From: Stutzerimonas frequens | GTDB lineage: Bacteria > Pseudomonadota > Gammaproteobacteria > Pseudomonadales > Pseudomonadaceae | Direction: 5' to 3' | Length of the DNA: 64,000 nt | NCBI RefSeq assembly: GCF_024448335.1 | Contig: NZ_JAMOHM010000016.1 | Location: 40,378-104,377, forward strand | Shown: positions 8,236 through 17,040 of the stretch, piece after piece | How the letters are laid out: each line of letters begins with the position of its first letter | Numbering within the stretch: the first letter of the stretch is position 1 | Notes under the pieces: model-generated | What the model was told of the DNA's origin: nothing | What the model saw: only the letters and a program-made list of their open reading frames with translations | Databases searched by the model: none | Position numbers and translations under genes: made by a program

Positions 8236-9132
8236 CTAAAGCACGTAAACGAATACGAACAGCGCGATCCACACCACGTCGACGAAGTGCCAGTACCAGG
8301 CCGCCGCCTCGAAACCGAAGTGCTGCTCCGGGCTGAAGTGCCCGCGCAGGATGCGCACCAGCATCACCGTGAGGATGATCGCGCCCATGGTCACGTGGGC
8401 GCCGTGAAAGCCGGTGAGCATGAAGAAGGTCGCGCCATAGATGCCCGAGTCCAGGGTCAGCCCGAGTTCGGTGTAGGCATGCACGTATTCTTCGATCTGC
8501 AGGACCAGGAACGCCGCACCGAGTAGCACGGTCAGGCCCAAGCCGAGCTTCAAGTGCTGGCGGTTGTTCTTGCGCAGCGCATGGTGCGCCCAGGTCAGGG
8601 TGAAGCTGGAGCTGACCAGCAGGATGGTGTTGATCAGTGGCAGGCCCCAGGCGCTGATGGTGCCTTCCGGTGCCGGGTAGAGCTTCGGGTCGGGATTGTT
8701 CAGCAGCGGCCAGCTGTACTCGAAGTTGGGCCAGAGCATGTTGCTGATGCCCTTGTCGCCCTCACCGGCGAGCCAGGGGCCGGTCCAGTAGCGGATGTAG
8801 AACAGCGCGCCGAAGAAGGCGAGGAAGAACATCACTTCGGAAAAGATGAACCAGCTCATGCCCCAGCGGAACGAGCGGTCCATCTGTGCGCTGTACAGTC
8901 CGGCGCGGCTTTCCCTGACCACCGAGCCGAACCAGCCGAACATCATGTAGGCGATCAGCAGCGCGCCGACGAAGAAGATCAGCGGCCCGTTGGACGAATC
9001 ACGGGCGGCCTTGAGGTCGTTGAACCAGCTGCCCAGGCCGTAGAAGGTGACCAGCAGGGCGATGGTGGCGATGATCGGCCATTTGCTCTGATCAGGAACG
9101 TAGTACTGCTCGTGGGTGGTCTGTTGGCTCAT
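8236..9132 (-). CDS. ctaE: Cytochrome c oxidase subunit III
   Basis: 298-residue integral membrane subunit of the aa3/caa3 oxidase. It has seven hydrophobic helices and the family patterns RGMSWFIFSEVMFF-like (RWGMSWFIFSEVMFFLAFF), LLVSSSFTLTWAHHAL, TGFHGAHV and the C-terminal WYWHFVDVVWIALFVFVYVL. The start ATG overlaps the ctaG stop by four bases (ATGA), so it is translationally coupled to ctaG. Confidence 0.97.
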   Translation of the reverse strand: MSQQTTHEQYYVPDQSKWPIIATIALLVTFYGLGSWFNDLKAARDSSNGPLIFFVGALLIAYMMFGWFGSVVRESRAGLYSAQMDRSFRWGMSWFIFSEVMFFLAFFGALFYIRYWTGPWLAGEGDKGISNMLWPNFEYSWPLLNNPDPKLYPAPEGTISAWGLPLINTILLVSSSFTLTWAHHALRKNNRQHLKLGLGLTVLLGAAFLVLQIEEYVHAYTELGLTLDSGIYGATFFMLTGFHGAHVTMGAIILTVMLVRILRGHFSPEQHFGFEAAAWYWHFVDVVWIALFVFVYVL

Positions 9133-9704
9133 TGCAGACTCTCCTTGGCCGGGGCCGATGTGGCGTTGACGGCCACCGGCGGCTGGCGGGACGTGATGTC
9201 GAACAGCGTGTAGGCAAGGGTCAGGTTGTGCACATCGGCGGGCAGGTCGCGATCGACGATGAAGCGCACCGGCATTTCGATGCGCTCGCCCGGTTGCAGC
9301 ACCTGCTGGGTGAAGCAGAAGCATTCGGTCTTGTGGAAGTACGCGGCCGCCCGCGACGGCGAGACGCTGGGGATCGCCTGCGCGGTCATCGGCTTGTCGG
9401 TGGGGTTGTAGGCGACGAAACGGATTTCCTGGCTGGCGCCCGGGTGCACGCTGAGCTGGTCGGCCAGCGGGCCGAACTCCCAGCGCATGCCGGCAGCGTT
9501 GGTGGCGAGAAACTGCACCCGCACCGCCCGCGCCGCGTCGGCGCTCTGCAAACCGGTGTAGGCGCCGGCGGTCTTGCCGTTGATGCCGAACGCCTGGCAC
9601 ATGACGTCGTAGATCGGCACCAGCAGAAAGCCGAAACCGAACATGCCGACCACGACGAACAGCAGGCGGCGGACCAGGCGCCGGGTGGGCAGGGACTCGT
9701 TCAT
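9129..9704 (-). CDS. ctaG: Cytochrome c oxidase assembly protein CtaG (CuB insertion)
   Basis: 191-residue Cox11-type copper chaperone that supplies the CuB centre of subunit I. One N-terminal membrane helix (about 13-32) precedes a periplasmic immunoglobulin-like domain with the copper motif FHKTECFCFTQQ. It lies between ctaD and ctaE. Its ATG overlaps the stop of a tiny possible ORF, and its own stop overlaps the start of ctaE. Confidence 0.95.
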   Translation of the reverse strand: MNESLPTRRLVRRLLFVVVGMFGFGFLLVPIYDVMCQAFGINGKTAGAYTGLQSADAARAVRVQFLATNAAGMRWEFGPLADQLSVHPGASQEIRFVAYNPTDKPMTAQAIPSVSPSRAAAYFHKTECFCFTQQVLQPGERIEMPVRFIVDRDLPADVHNLTLAYTLFDITSRQPPVAVNATSAPAKESLQ

Positions 9705-9796
9705 GAGAGCATCCCCGTTTGGTGGGAGCGGGCCATTTCGCGGTCGACCTGGCAGACCCGGCCGGGCCTGCCAGCGACGCCCAGTTGCCTGCTCAC
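9701..9796 (-). CDS. Possible 31-residue ORF between ctaD and ctaG
   Basis: Starts with GTG inside the ctaD stop (GTGA overlap) and ends with TGA inside the ctaG start (ATGA overlap). A GGGGAG sequence sits about 8 bases before the GTG. The product (begins MSRQLGVAGRPGRVC, ends SHQTGMLS) has one cysteine and no membrane helix. The two-sided coupling and good ribosome site argue for translation. It could be only a leader that carries ribosomes from ctaD to ctaG, which lacks a strong site of its own. Confidence 0.35.
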   Translation of the reverse strand: MSRQLGVAGRPGRVCQVDREMARSHQTGMLS

Positions 9797-11430
9797 GGCG
9801 TCAGCTCCCCGCCGGTGCCCTTGCGGTGTTCGTGCACATCGCTCATGTCCGGCGGTGTCTGGAAGGTGTGGTAGGGCGCCGGCGAGGGCACGCTCCATTC
9901 CAGCCCCTCGGCGCCGTCCCAGGGCTTGGCCGGCGCCGGTACGCCGCCGCGGATGCACTTGATGACGATGAACAGGAACAGCAGCTGAGTGGCGCCGAAC
10001 ATGAAGGCGCCGACGCTGGAGACCATGTTGAAGTTGGCGAACATCATGTTGTAGTCGGGGATGCGTCGCGGCATGCCGGCCAGGCCGACGAAGTGCATCG
10101 GGAAGAACGCCAGGTTCATGCCGATGAAGCTCATCCAGAAATGCAGCTTGGCCAGGGTCTCGTCATACATGTGCCCGGTCCACTTCGGCAGCCAGTAGTA
10201 GGCCGAGGCGAAGATGCCGAATATCGCCCCCGGCACCAGCACGTAGTGGAAGTGCGCCACCACGAAGTAGGTGTCGTGGTACTGGAAGTCCGCCGGGGCG
10301 ATGGCCAGCATCAGCCCGGAGAAACCGCCGATGGTGAAGAGAATGACGAAGGCCACGGCGAACAGCATCGGCGCCTCGAAGGTCAGCGAGCCGCGCCACA
10401 TCGTCGACACCCAGTTGAACACCTTCACCCCGGTGGGCACGGCGATCAGCATGGTGGCGTACATGAAGAACAGCTCGCCGGTCAGCGGGATGCCGACGGT
10501 GAACATGTGGTGCGCCCAGACGATGAAGGAGAGGAAGGCGATCGCGCCGGTGGCGTAAACCATCGAGGTGTAGCCGAACAGCGGCTTGCGGCTGAACGCC
10601 GGGATGATCGAGCTGACCGCGCCGAAGGCCGGCAGGATCATGATGTACACCTCGGGATGGCCGAAGAACCAGAACACGTGCTGGAACAGCACCGGGTCGC
10701 CGCCACCGGCCGCGCTGAAGAAGCTGGTGCCGAAGTGGATGTCCATCAGCATCATGGTCACCACGCCCGCCAGCACCGGCATCACCGCGATCAAGAGGAA
10801 GGCGGTGATCAGCCAGGTCCAGACGAACAGCGGCATCTTCATCAGCGTCATGCCTGGCGCGCGCAGGTTGAGGATGGTGGCGATCACGTTGATCGCACCC
10901 ATGATCGAGCTGATGCCCATCAGGTGGATGGCGAAGATGAAGAAGGTCACCGACTCCGGCGCGTAGGTCGTCGATAGTGGCGCATAGAAGGTCCAGCCGA
11001 AGTTCGGCCCGCCGCCTTCCATGAACAGGGTCGAGACCAGCAGGCCGAAGGCCGCCGGCAGCAGCCAGAAACTGAAGTTGTTCATCCGCGGCAGGGCCAT
11101 GTCCGGCGCGCCGATCATCAGCGGGATCATCCAGTTGGCCAGGCCGACGAAGGCCGGCATCACCGCGCCGAACACCATGATCAGGCCGTGCATGGTGGTC
11201 ATCTGGTTGAAGAATTCCGGCTGCACGATCTGCAGGCCCGGCTGGAACAGCTCGGCGCGGATCACCATGGCCATCGAGCCGCCGAGCAGGAAGGCGCAGA
11301 AGCTGAACCACAGGTACATCGAGCCGATGTCCTTGTGATTGGTGGTCAGCAGCCAGCGCGAGAGCCCCTTCGCCGGGCCGTGGTGGTGGTCATGCCCGAC
11401 ATGACCATGGTCGTCGATCACTGCACTCAT
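9793..11430 (-). CDS. ctaD: Cytochrome c oxidase subunit I
   Basis: Catalytic subunit of the haem-copper oxidase, reducing oxygen to water and pumping protons. 545 residues with twelve helices. Ligands visible: His81 (TMHG) for haem a, His258 with the cross-linked Tyr262 and proton-channel Glu260 in GHPEVY (A1 type), His307-His308 for CuB, and His393 and His395 (AHFHYV) for haem a3 and haem a. The short histidine-rich N-terminus (DDHGHVGHDHHHG) is notable and may bind metal. ATG 11430 is chosen over the adjacent GTG 11433, with AGAGGATCAGG upstream. It is 12 bases after coxB. Confidence 0.98.
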   Translation of the reverse strand: MSAVIDDHGHVGHDHHHGPAKGLSRWLLTTNHKDIGSMYLWFSFCAFLLGGSMAMVIRAELFQPGLQIVQPEFFNQMTTMHGLIMVFGAVMPAFVGLANWMIPLMIGAPDMALPRMNNFSFWLLPAAFGLLVSTLFMEGGGPNFGWTFYAPLSTTYAPESVTFFIFAIHLMGISSIMGAINVIATILNLRAPGMTLMKMPLFVWTWLITAFLLIAVMPVLAGVVTMMLMDIHFGTSFFSAAGGGDPVLFQHVFWFFGHPEVYIMILPAFGAVSSIIPAFSRKPLFGYTSMVYATGAIAFLSFIVWAHHMFTVGIPLTGELFFMYATMLIAVPTGVKVFNWVSTMWRGSLTFEAPMLFAVAFVILFTIGGFSGLMLAIAPADFQYHDTYFVVAHFHYVLVPGAIFGIFASAYYWLPKWTGHMYDETLAKLHFWMSFIGMNLAFFPMHFVGLAGMPRRIPDYNMMFANFNMVSSVGAFMFGATQLLFLFIVIKCIRGGVPAPAKPWDGAEGLEWSVPSPAPYHTFQTPPDMSDVHEHRKGTGGELTP

Positions 11431-11442
11431 CACCTGATCCTC

Positions 11443-12576
11443 TTACTGGGTGGCTTCTTCGGCCTGTTTGAAGTCGAGCACGTCTTTCGGCGTGACCATG
11501 TCGCCCGTGTTGTTGCCCCAGGCGTTGCGCTCGTAGGTGATGACGGCAGCCAGATCGACCTCCGACAGCTGCTTGCCGAACGCCGCCATGGCGGTGCCCG
11601 GCTTGCCGTTGACGACGATGTCGATGTGCGCCTCGACGTCGCCGGTGGCGATGGCCGAGCCCTTGAGGGCCGGGAACATCGGCGGGATGCCTTCGCCACC
11701 GGCCTGGTGGCACGAGGCGCAGGCGGTCTGGTAGACCTTCTCGCCGCGCTCGGAGAGCTCTTCCAGCGTCCATTCCTTGCTGGTCAGTTCAGCCAGCTTG
11801 GCGGCCTCGGCCTTCTTCTCGCCGAGCCAGCTGGCGTAGTCCTCCTGCGACTTGACCTCCACCACCACCGGCATGAAGCCGTGGTCCTTGCCGCAGAGTT
11901 CGGTGCACTGGCCGCGGTAGATGCCCGGCTGCTCGACGCGGGTCCAGGATTCATTGATGAAACCGGGAATGGCGTCCTTCTTCACCGCCAGATCCGGTAC
12001 CCACCAGGAGTGGATCACGTCCGCCGCGGTGATCAGGAAGCGGACCTTGGCACCGGCCGGGATCACCAGCGGCTCGTCGACTTCCAGCAGGTAATGCTCG
12101 CCCTTGGGCGACTGGTTGTTGATCTGATCGCGCGGCGTGGTGAGGTTGCTGAAGAACTCCACGTCCTCGCCCAGATACTTGTAGTGCCACTTCCACTGGT
12201 AGCCGGTGATCTGCACGTCCACGTCCGATTCGCTGGAGTCGTAGATGTGGATCAGCGTGCGCGTTGCCGGGATCGCCATGCCCACCAGGATCAACAGCGG
12301 GATGACCGTCCAGAGCACCTCGACGCGGGTGTTTTCGTGGAAGTTGGCCGATTGCTGACGCTTGGAGCGGCGGTGCGCGATCATCGAATAGATCATGACG
12401 CCGAACACCAGCACGCCGATGACCACGCAGATCCAGAAGATGGTCATGTGCAGATCGAACACCGACTGACTGACGTCAGTGGCGCCGGAGCGCATGTTCA
12501 CGTCCCAGGCCGCCTGGGCCTGGCCAAATACTGCCGAAAGCCCAAGCCCCATCCCGATGCATGGATGTCGAGACAT
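11443..12576 (-). CDS. coxB: Cytochrome c oxidase subunit II with fused cytochrome c (caa3 type)
   Basis: Electron-entry subunit, 377 residues. A signal peptide (about 1-23) and two membrane helices (about 42-65 and 88-110) are followed by the CuA domain with His189, Cys224, Cys228, His232 and Met235 (CTELCGKDHGFM). A C-terminal cytochrome c domain has CASCH (Cys286, Cys289, His290) and a later methionine-rich end (GTAMAAFG). The fused haem domain lets it take electrons without a separate soluble cytochrome. The start has AAGGGGAACC upstream. It is first in the minus-strand structural operon, so its promoter should lie in 12577-12808. Confidence 0.97.
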   Translation of the reverse strand: MSRHPCIGMGLGLSAVFGQAQAAWDVNMRSGATDVSQSVFDLHMTIFWICVVIGVLVFGVMIYSMIAHRRSKRQQSANFHENTRVEVLWTVIPLLILVGMAIPATRTLIHIYDSSESDVDVQITGYQWKWHYKYLGEDVEFFSNLTTPRDQINNQSPKGEHYLLEVDEPLVIPAGAKVRFLITAADVIHSWWVPDLAVKKDAIPGFINESWTRVEQPGIYRGQCTELCGKDHGFMPVVVEVKSQEDYASWLGEKKAEAAKLAELTSKEWTLEELSERGEKVYQTACASCHQAGGEGIPPMFPALKGSAIATGDVEAHIDIVVNGKPGTAMAAFGKQLSEVDLAAVITYERNAWGNNTGDMVTPKDVLDFKQAEEATQ

Positions 12577-12808
12577 TGCGGGTTCCCCTTATGATTCTTG
12601 TTATCCCGCCGACCGCCATCGCACCGCCGAGAATCGGCTGGCCGGGGAAACCATTCCCGTCATGCCAGCTACGTTCTCGATCAGTCCGATTCTGCCCAGC
12701 ACGACCACCGGAAGGCCCGGCGGCCGACTGGACGCTTGCACGCGCAGTCGGAACTCAATCAGGTACGCCTACGATTCGGAGTATAGACAGCGATCCCACT
12801 CTCGCAAT

Positions 12809-13072
12809 TTAAGCGCCGGGCGTGTCTGGCTCGGGCTGTGCGGGGTCGTCGTTCTTCTTCACGCCACGAATGTTCATCGCCGCCAGGCAGACCTGCAGGA
12901 CGATCAGCGCCCAGGCCTCGGCGTGCCAGCCCCAGATCACCCAGAGCAGGTTGCTCAGCAGGAAACAGCAGAAGCCGACGAAGCGCCGGCCGGGTCGCAG
13001 CGAGCCGATCAGCCAGGCGGCGATCACCGTGACCGCCATGGCCGGCCATTGCAGCAGATCGATCCAGTCCAC
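12809..13072 (-). CDS. Small inner-membrane protein next to the oxidase locus
   Basis: 87-residue protein with about three hydrophobic stretches (residues 8-20, 30-47 and 50-67) and a charged tail (GVKKNDDPAQPEPD). The pattern LSNLLWVIWGWHA resembles small membrane proteins sometimes annotated as amino-acid transporter-like, but no function is established. The GTG start at 13072 is chosen because GGAGG lies five bases upstream. Longer in-frame starts lack a ribosome site. It is transcribed towards coxB and separated from it by 232 bases. Confidence 0.7.
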   Translation of the reverse strand: MDWIDLLQWPAMAVTVIAAWLIGSLRPGRRFVGFCCFLLSNLLWVIWGWHAEAWALIVLQVCLAAMNIRGVKKNDDPAQPEPDTPGA

Positions 13073-13444
13073 GATGCCTCCGGTGCGGGAATACAGGGAT
13101 TGGTGCCGTGGCGGGTTGGGATAGTTCCTTGCCGGCGCGCCTGGCAGACGGGCGCAACGGCCGATGACGGGCTGCGCCATCAACCCCGTACCGCAATGCA
13201 TGCCTGCGTTGCGGTGGATGGGTGAAGCGCCAGCCACCCTACGTCTGCTCCCCTGTGAATAAGCGGAGCGTTATCTACATCCACTGATCCGCCGCGTAGC
13301 GTGGAAAACTGCGAAGCATTTTCCACGCGTCTGATGGCACCCGCGCGCAGCCCAGGCCGGGCCGCAGCCCGCTGCGTGGCAGTGTGCCTCACGATGGATG
13401 AATGACGCGTCATCCACCCTAGGCCCCTACCGTCAGGCAACCGC
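13073..13444. repeat. Non-coding gap with three REP-like palindromes
   Basis: This stretch contains three imperfect or perfect palindromes of the CCACCCTAC family: about 13213-13242, a 10-bp perfect stem at 13299-13328 (GCGTGGAAAA...TTTTCCACGC), and about 13393-13421. They share the terminal CCACCCTA(C/G) sequence with the REP elements elsewhere in the window. No gene is apparent. Confidence 0.65.
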
Positions 13445-14509
13445 TCAGATCAGACTCAGCTGCTGCCCGGGCGGCGCAAAAATGCTGCAATCCAGCCCGT
13501 AGTTCTGATCGCGCCGATTGAAGCCCAGGCGCTTGCAGGCGAGCTGGAAACGCTGGGCGAGCAGCTGGGCGAACTGGCCTTCGCCGCGCATGCGGCTGCC
13601 GAAACGGCTGTCGTAGTCCTTGCCGCCGCGGGACTGGCGCACCAGGCTCATGACATGGGCGGCGCGCTGTGGGAAGTGTTCCTCCAGCCAGCCCTCGAAC
13701 AGCTCGGCTACCTCATGGGGCAGGCGCAGCAGCACGTAGCCGGCCGAACGCGCACCCGCCTCGCGGGCGGCTTCGAGCAGGCGCTCCAGCTCCATGTCGT
13801 TGATCATCGGGATCATCGGCGCGCACATCACGCTGACCGGCACGCCGGCCTCGTGCAGCGTGCGCAATACCCGCAGGCGCGCCGAGGGCGAGGCTGCGCG
13901 CGGCTCCATGATGCGTTTGAGTTCATCGTCCAAGGTCGTGAGGCTGACCGACACGCTCACCAGCCGCTGCTCGGCCAGCGGCACCAGCAGGTCCAGGTCG
14001 CGCAGCACCAGCGAGCCCTTGGTGATGATGTGCACCGGGTGCTTGAAGCGCAGCAGAATCTCCAGCGCCTGACGCGTCAACCGCTGCTCGCGCTCCAGCG
14101 GCTGATAGGCATCGGTGTTCACCCCCAGGGCGATGGGCTGCGGCACGTAGCCCGGCTTGCTCAGCTCGGCCTCCAGCCGTTCGGCAAGGTTGGTCTTGGC
14201 GATCAGCCGGGTCTCGAAGTCGATGCCCGGCGAAAGATCCCAATACGCGTGCGTTGGCCGCGCAAAGCAGTAGATGCAGCCATGTTCGCAACCGCGGTAA
14301 GGGTTGACCGAGCGATCGAAACCTACGTCCGGCGACTGGTTGCGCGCCAACACCGACTTGGCGATCTCGCGACGTACCTCGGTGGCGCGGGTCGGCGGGA
14401 CGTCCTGTTCCCAGCCATCGTCATAGGCCTCACTGCGCGTCGGGGCGAAGCGGTTGTCGGGGTTGGTCGCGGTCCCGCGGCCGCGGGGTGTGGAATGCGG
14501 AGCGCTCAT
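13445..14509 (-). CDS. PA0069-family radical SAM protein
   Basis: 354-residue radical S-adenosylmethionine enzyme related to the spore photoproduct lyase (SplB) type. The 4Fe-4S cluster motif is CEHGCIYC, in NPYRGCEHGCIYCFARPTH, followed by the TIM-barrel core. The C-terminus contains RRDQNYGLDCSIFAPPGQ, typical of this family. The substrate is unknown. It stands alone, divergent from the acyltransferase gene. Length and motifs are normal. Confidence 0.9.
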   Translation of the reverse strand: MSAPHSTPRGRGTATNPDNRFAPTRSEAYDDGWEQDVPPTRATEVRREIAKSVLARNQSPDVGFDRSVNPYRGCEHGCIYCFARPTHAYWDLSPGIDFETRLIAKTNLAERLEAELSKPGYVPQPIALGVNTDAYQPLEREQRLTRQALEILLRFKHPVHIITKGSLVLRDLDLLVPLAEQRLVSVSVSLTTLDDELKRIMEPRAASPSARLRVLRTLHEAGVPVSVMCAPMIPMINDMELERLLEAAREAGARSAGYVLLRLPHEVAELFEGWLEEHFPQRAAHVMSLVRQSRGGKDYDSRFGSRMRGEGQFAQLLAQRFQLACKRLGFNRRDQNYGLDCSIFAPPGQQLSLI

Positions 14510-14784
14510 TGCTTCGGCTATGATTGCTACTGTTCATGCGTACAGTACTCGTCGCTTCGACAGCATGCCAGCCGGGGCGATCGGTGGTGCTAGCGACCGT
14601 CGGTCGTTTCTGGCGGGAACATTTGCCCTGTCCCCGGGACAAAAGGGGCTGACGCAAACGGAGCCAGCCGGCGAATACAAGGACGATCGGCGCGCGCACG
14701 CGCAGCCGATCCGGCAGTACCGGCATGCACGTGCAGTGCGCTCCCGTCTTTCTTCACTGCCGCCACTCGTCAGGAGCAGACCCC

Positions 14785-15855
14785 ATGCATCCCACCGGTT
14801 CCTTCCATACCCGGGAGAACAATTTCGACTTCCTGCGCTTCTTCGCTGCCGCGCTGGTGCTATTCGCCCACAGCTATCCGCTGGTTGGCCGCCGCGGTGA
14901 TGAACCCCTGACGTTGCTGACCGGCTACGAAAAGGGCGGCTCGATCGCCGTTGGCATCTTCTTCGTCATGAGCGGCTATCTGATCGCCTCGTCCTGGCTG
15001 GCCAGCAGCAGCCCGAAGAGCTTTCTCATCAAGCGCGCGCTGCGCATCTTTCCCGCGCTGATCGTTGCGGTACTGCTTTCGGCCTTCGTCATCGGTCCGT
15101 TGGTCACGCAATTCGACCTCGCGCGCTACCTGGCCGCCGACGGTACCTGGACCTATCTGCAGAACATCCTGCTGGTGACGCGCTACGAACTGCCCGGGGT
15201 GTTCACCGGCAACGCCTACCCCGACGTGGTCAACGGCTCGCTGTGGACACTGCCGCTGGAAGTGCTGATGTACATCGGCGTGATGATTCTCGGCCTGACC
15301 GGCTTTCTCAAGCGCCGCCTGATCTTCCTGCCGATCGTGGTGCTGGCGGTCGGGCACTTCTGGCTGCTGGGCAAGCTGGGTATCGAGTCCTACTTCATCA
15401 AGAACATCTTCAAGCTCGGCCTGCTGTATTACAGCGGCTCGGCACTGTTCCTCTATCGCGACGACATTCCCTGGCGCGGCTGGGTCGCGGCGCTGCTGTT
15501 CGCCGCGCTGGTGGCAACCTTCCGCACCGACATCGGCCCGCTGGTGTACTTCGTCGCGCTGCCGTACCTGGTGCTTTACCTGGCCTACGCGCCGCTGCCC
15601 TGGGTGTCGCGTTTCGGCAAGTACGGCGACTTCTCCTACGGCCTGTATATCTACGCCTTCCCGTTCCAGCAGCTCACCGTCTACCTGTTCGGCCCGCAGG
15701 TCGGCGTGCTCGGCCTGACGCTGATCGCCTTCGTGCCGACGCTGATCCTCGCCGCGCTGTCCTGGCACCTGATCGAAGCGCCGGCGATGAAGCTCAAGCG
15801 CCTGTTTGCTTCGCCACCGCAGCCGGGGCGGGCGACGCCGAAGGTTGAGGGCTGA
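14785..15855 (+). CDS. Acyltransferase 3 family membrane protein
   Basis: 356-residue membrane acyltransferase of the OafA/NodX type, which O-acylates surface polysaccharide or peptidoglycan. The N-terminal pattern NNFDFLRFFAAALVLFAHSYPL carries the conserved arginine and catalytic histidine. RALRIFPAL and SLWTLPLEV match the second and third family blocks, with about ten helices. The start at 14785 has AGGAG about nine bases upstream. A start 60 bases earlier has no ribosome site. It is monocistronic, with a strong terminator after it. The acceptor is unknown. Confidence 0.88.
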   Translation: MHPTGSFHTRENNFDFLRFFAAALVLFAHSYPLVGRRGDEPLTLLTGYEKGGSIAVGIFFVMSGYLIASSWLASSSPKSFLIKRALRIFPALIVAVLLSAFVIGPLVTQFDLARYLAADGTWTYLQNILLVTRYELPGVFTGNAYPDVVNGSLWTLPLEVLMYIGVMILGLTGFLKRRLIFLPIVVLAVGHFWLLGKLGIESYFIKNIFKLGLLYYSGSALFLYRDDIPWRGWVAALLFAALVATFRTDIGPLVYFVALPYLVLYLAYAPLPWVSRFGKYGDFSYGLYIYAFPFQQLTVYLFGPQVGVLGLTLIAFVPTLILAALSWHLIEAPAMKLKRLFASPPQPGRATPKVEG

Positions 15856-15870
15856 GCGAGCCTGGCACCG

Positions 15871-15904
15871 AAAAAGAACCCGCCACTCGGCGGGTTCTTT
15901 TTTA
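15871..15904 (+). terminator. Rho-independent terminator
   Basis: AAAAAGAACCCGCC, loop ACTC, GGCGGGTTCTTTTTTT. The A-run and T-run on either side make it usable in both directions. It lies between the acyltransferase gene and the convergent DUF1835 gene. Confidence 0.88.
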
Positions 15905-15990
15905 TCAGCGGTGCGGCTGCGTAAGCGCTGGCGTGGCGGTGACCGCTGTCTGTCGTGAGGCCGCGAAGCAGAATCGTTCGGCGTGCGCCT

Positions 15991-16758
15991 TCACCTCCGG
16001 CGCACCTGCAGATCACAATAACCGGCGGCGGGGTCGCCCCGTACTTCCAGATGCCCCGCGGTAGCCAGCTCGCGGGCGCGCCAGTAGAGGAAGAGATCGG
16101 TGGCGAAGAAACCGTCGCAATGGCCCATGACCTCGGCCATCGCGCGCGCCAGCGGCGCGAATTCATCCGGGCTGGCGGCGATCAGCGCCGCGTCGATCAA
16201 TTGATAGTCTTCGCCGCTAAAGGTCCCATTGTCCCAGCGCCGAATGCCGTAGGTGCCGGCGCATTGCTGATGCCAGACCGCGGCAAGTTCGGTCTGGCGG
16301 GACACCGAAACGGCCTGCGGCCGGTAGAGCGCCGCCAGCGCCTCGGGCGAATGCATGGACACCGCTTTGCGCCGACCGGCGCGGCTGTCGCCTGTACCGC
16401 AGGCCACTTCTTGCAACCGGCAGCCCTGCAACGCCGCGCAGACCCGTGCCAGCAGCAGCTGTTCGGACGCGCTGTCGCCATGCCAGACGATCACGTCGTT
16501 GGCTTGCCCGGCGAGCTCTGCCAGCCAGCGCGCATCGGCGGCCAGGTCGTGGGCGAACAGCGGGCGCGGCGTCAGCTCGTCAGGCCATAGCTGCTCCCAG
16601 AAGGCGACACGGGCGGCGCACGGCGGGCTGTCCACATCGCTCAGCGGGCCGACTGCCAGGTCATCGCGCAGCACCCGGACCTCCGCACCCGGTTCGCGGT
16701 CGGTCAGCAGGTTGCGAACACCATCGCCGGCCAGGTCACCGCAGGTCAGGTGCAGCAC
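15991..16758 (-). CDS. DUF1835 domain protein
   Basis: 255-residue protein whose N-terminus (MLHLTCGDLAGDGVRNLL, later VLRDDLAVGPLSD) matches DUF1835, with a DUF3658-like C-terminal half (SPDEFAPLARAMAEVMG...DLFLYWRARELATAGHLEVRG). The function is unknown. It follows yheV by only three bases on the same strand, so it is likely in one transcript with prlC and yheV. Confidence 0.8.
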   Translation of the reverse strand: MLHLTCGDLAGDGVRNLLTDREPGAEVRVLRDDLAVGPLSDVDSPPCAARVAFWEQLWPDELTPRPLFAHDLAADARWLAELAGQANDVIVWHGDSASEQLLLARVCAALQGCRLQEVACGTGDSRAGRRKAVSMHSPEALAALYRPQAVSVSRQTELAAVWHQQCAGTYGIRRWDNGTFSGEDYQLIDAALIAASPDEFAPLARAMAEVMGHCDGFFATDLFLYWRARELATAGHLEVRGDPAAGYCDLQVRRR

Positions 16759-16761
16759 CCC

Positions 16762-17040
16762 TTACTCCGGCTTCTTCAACTTCGGATTAGGAAAAAACTG
16801 CACCGACTGCACCTGCGGGTTGGCCGGCTTGGACTGGACCTTGTTCACTCGCGTGCCCAGCTCCATGGGTACCGACTGGCCCTGGGCGTTGAGGGTGTCG
16901 GCGTAGCCGCAGTCGATGCATTCGCGGTGCGGCACACCGTCGACATCCCACATCTTGATGCAGTCCGTGCCGCTGCATGCCGGGCATACGGCCCCGGCGA
17001 TGAAGCGCTTGGTGGTGACTCGGGATACTTCGTTGCTCAT
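16762..17040 (-). CDS. yheV: YheV family zinc-ribbon protein
   Basis: 92-residue small protein with two CxxC pairs (CPAC at residues 19-22 and CIDC about 41-44) that form a zinc ribbon. The sequence KRFIAGAVCPAC...ECIDCGYAD is the YheV family signature. The function is unknown. Its ATG overlaps the prlC stop by four bases, which gives tight translational coupling, as in many gammaproteobacteria where it follows prlC. Confidence 0.9.
   Translation of the reverse strand: MSNEVSRVTTKRFIAGAVCPACSGTDCIKMWDVDGVPHRECIDCGYADTLNAQGQSVPMELGTRVNKVQSKPANPQVQSVQFFPNPKLKKPE

Noticed and set aside
9797..9958. Upstream part of the open frame that ends at 9701
   Set aside because: It overlaps ctaD in another frame and its sequence is a shadow. 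Only the last 31 codons after the GTG at 9796 are worth considering.
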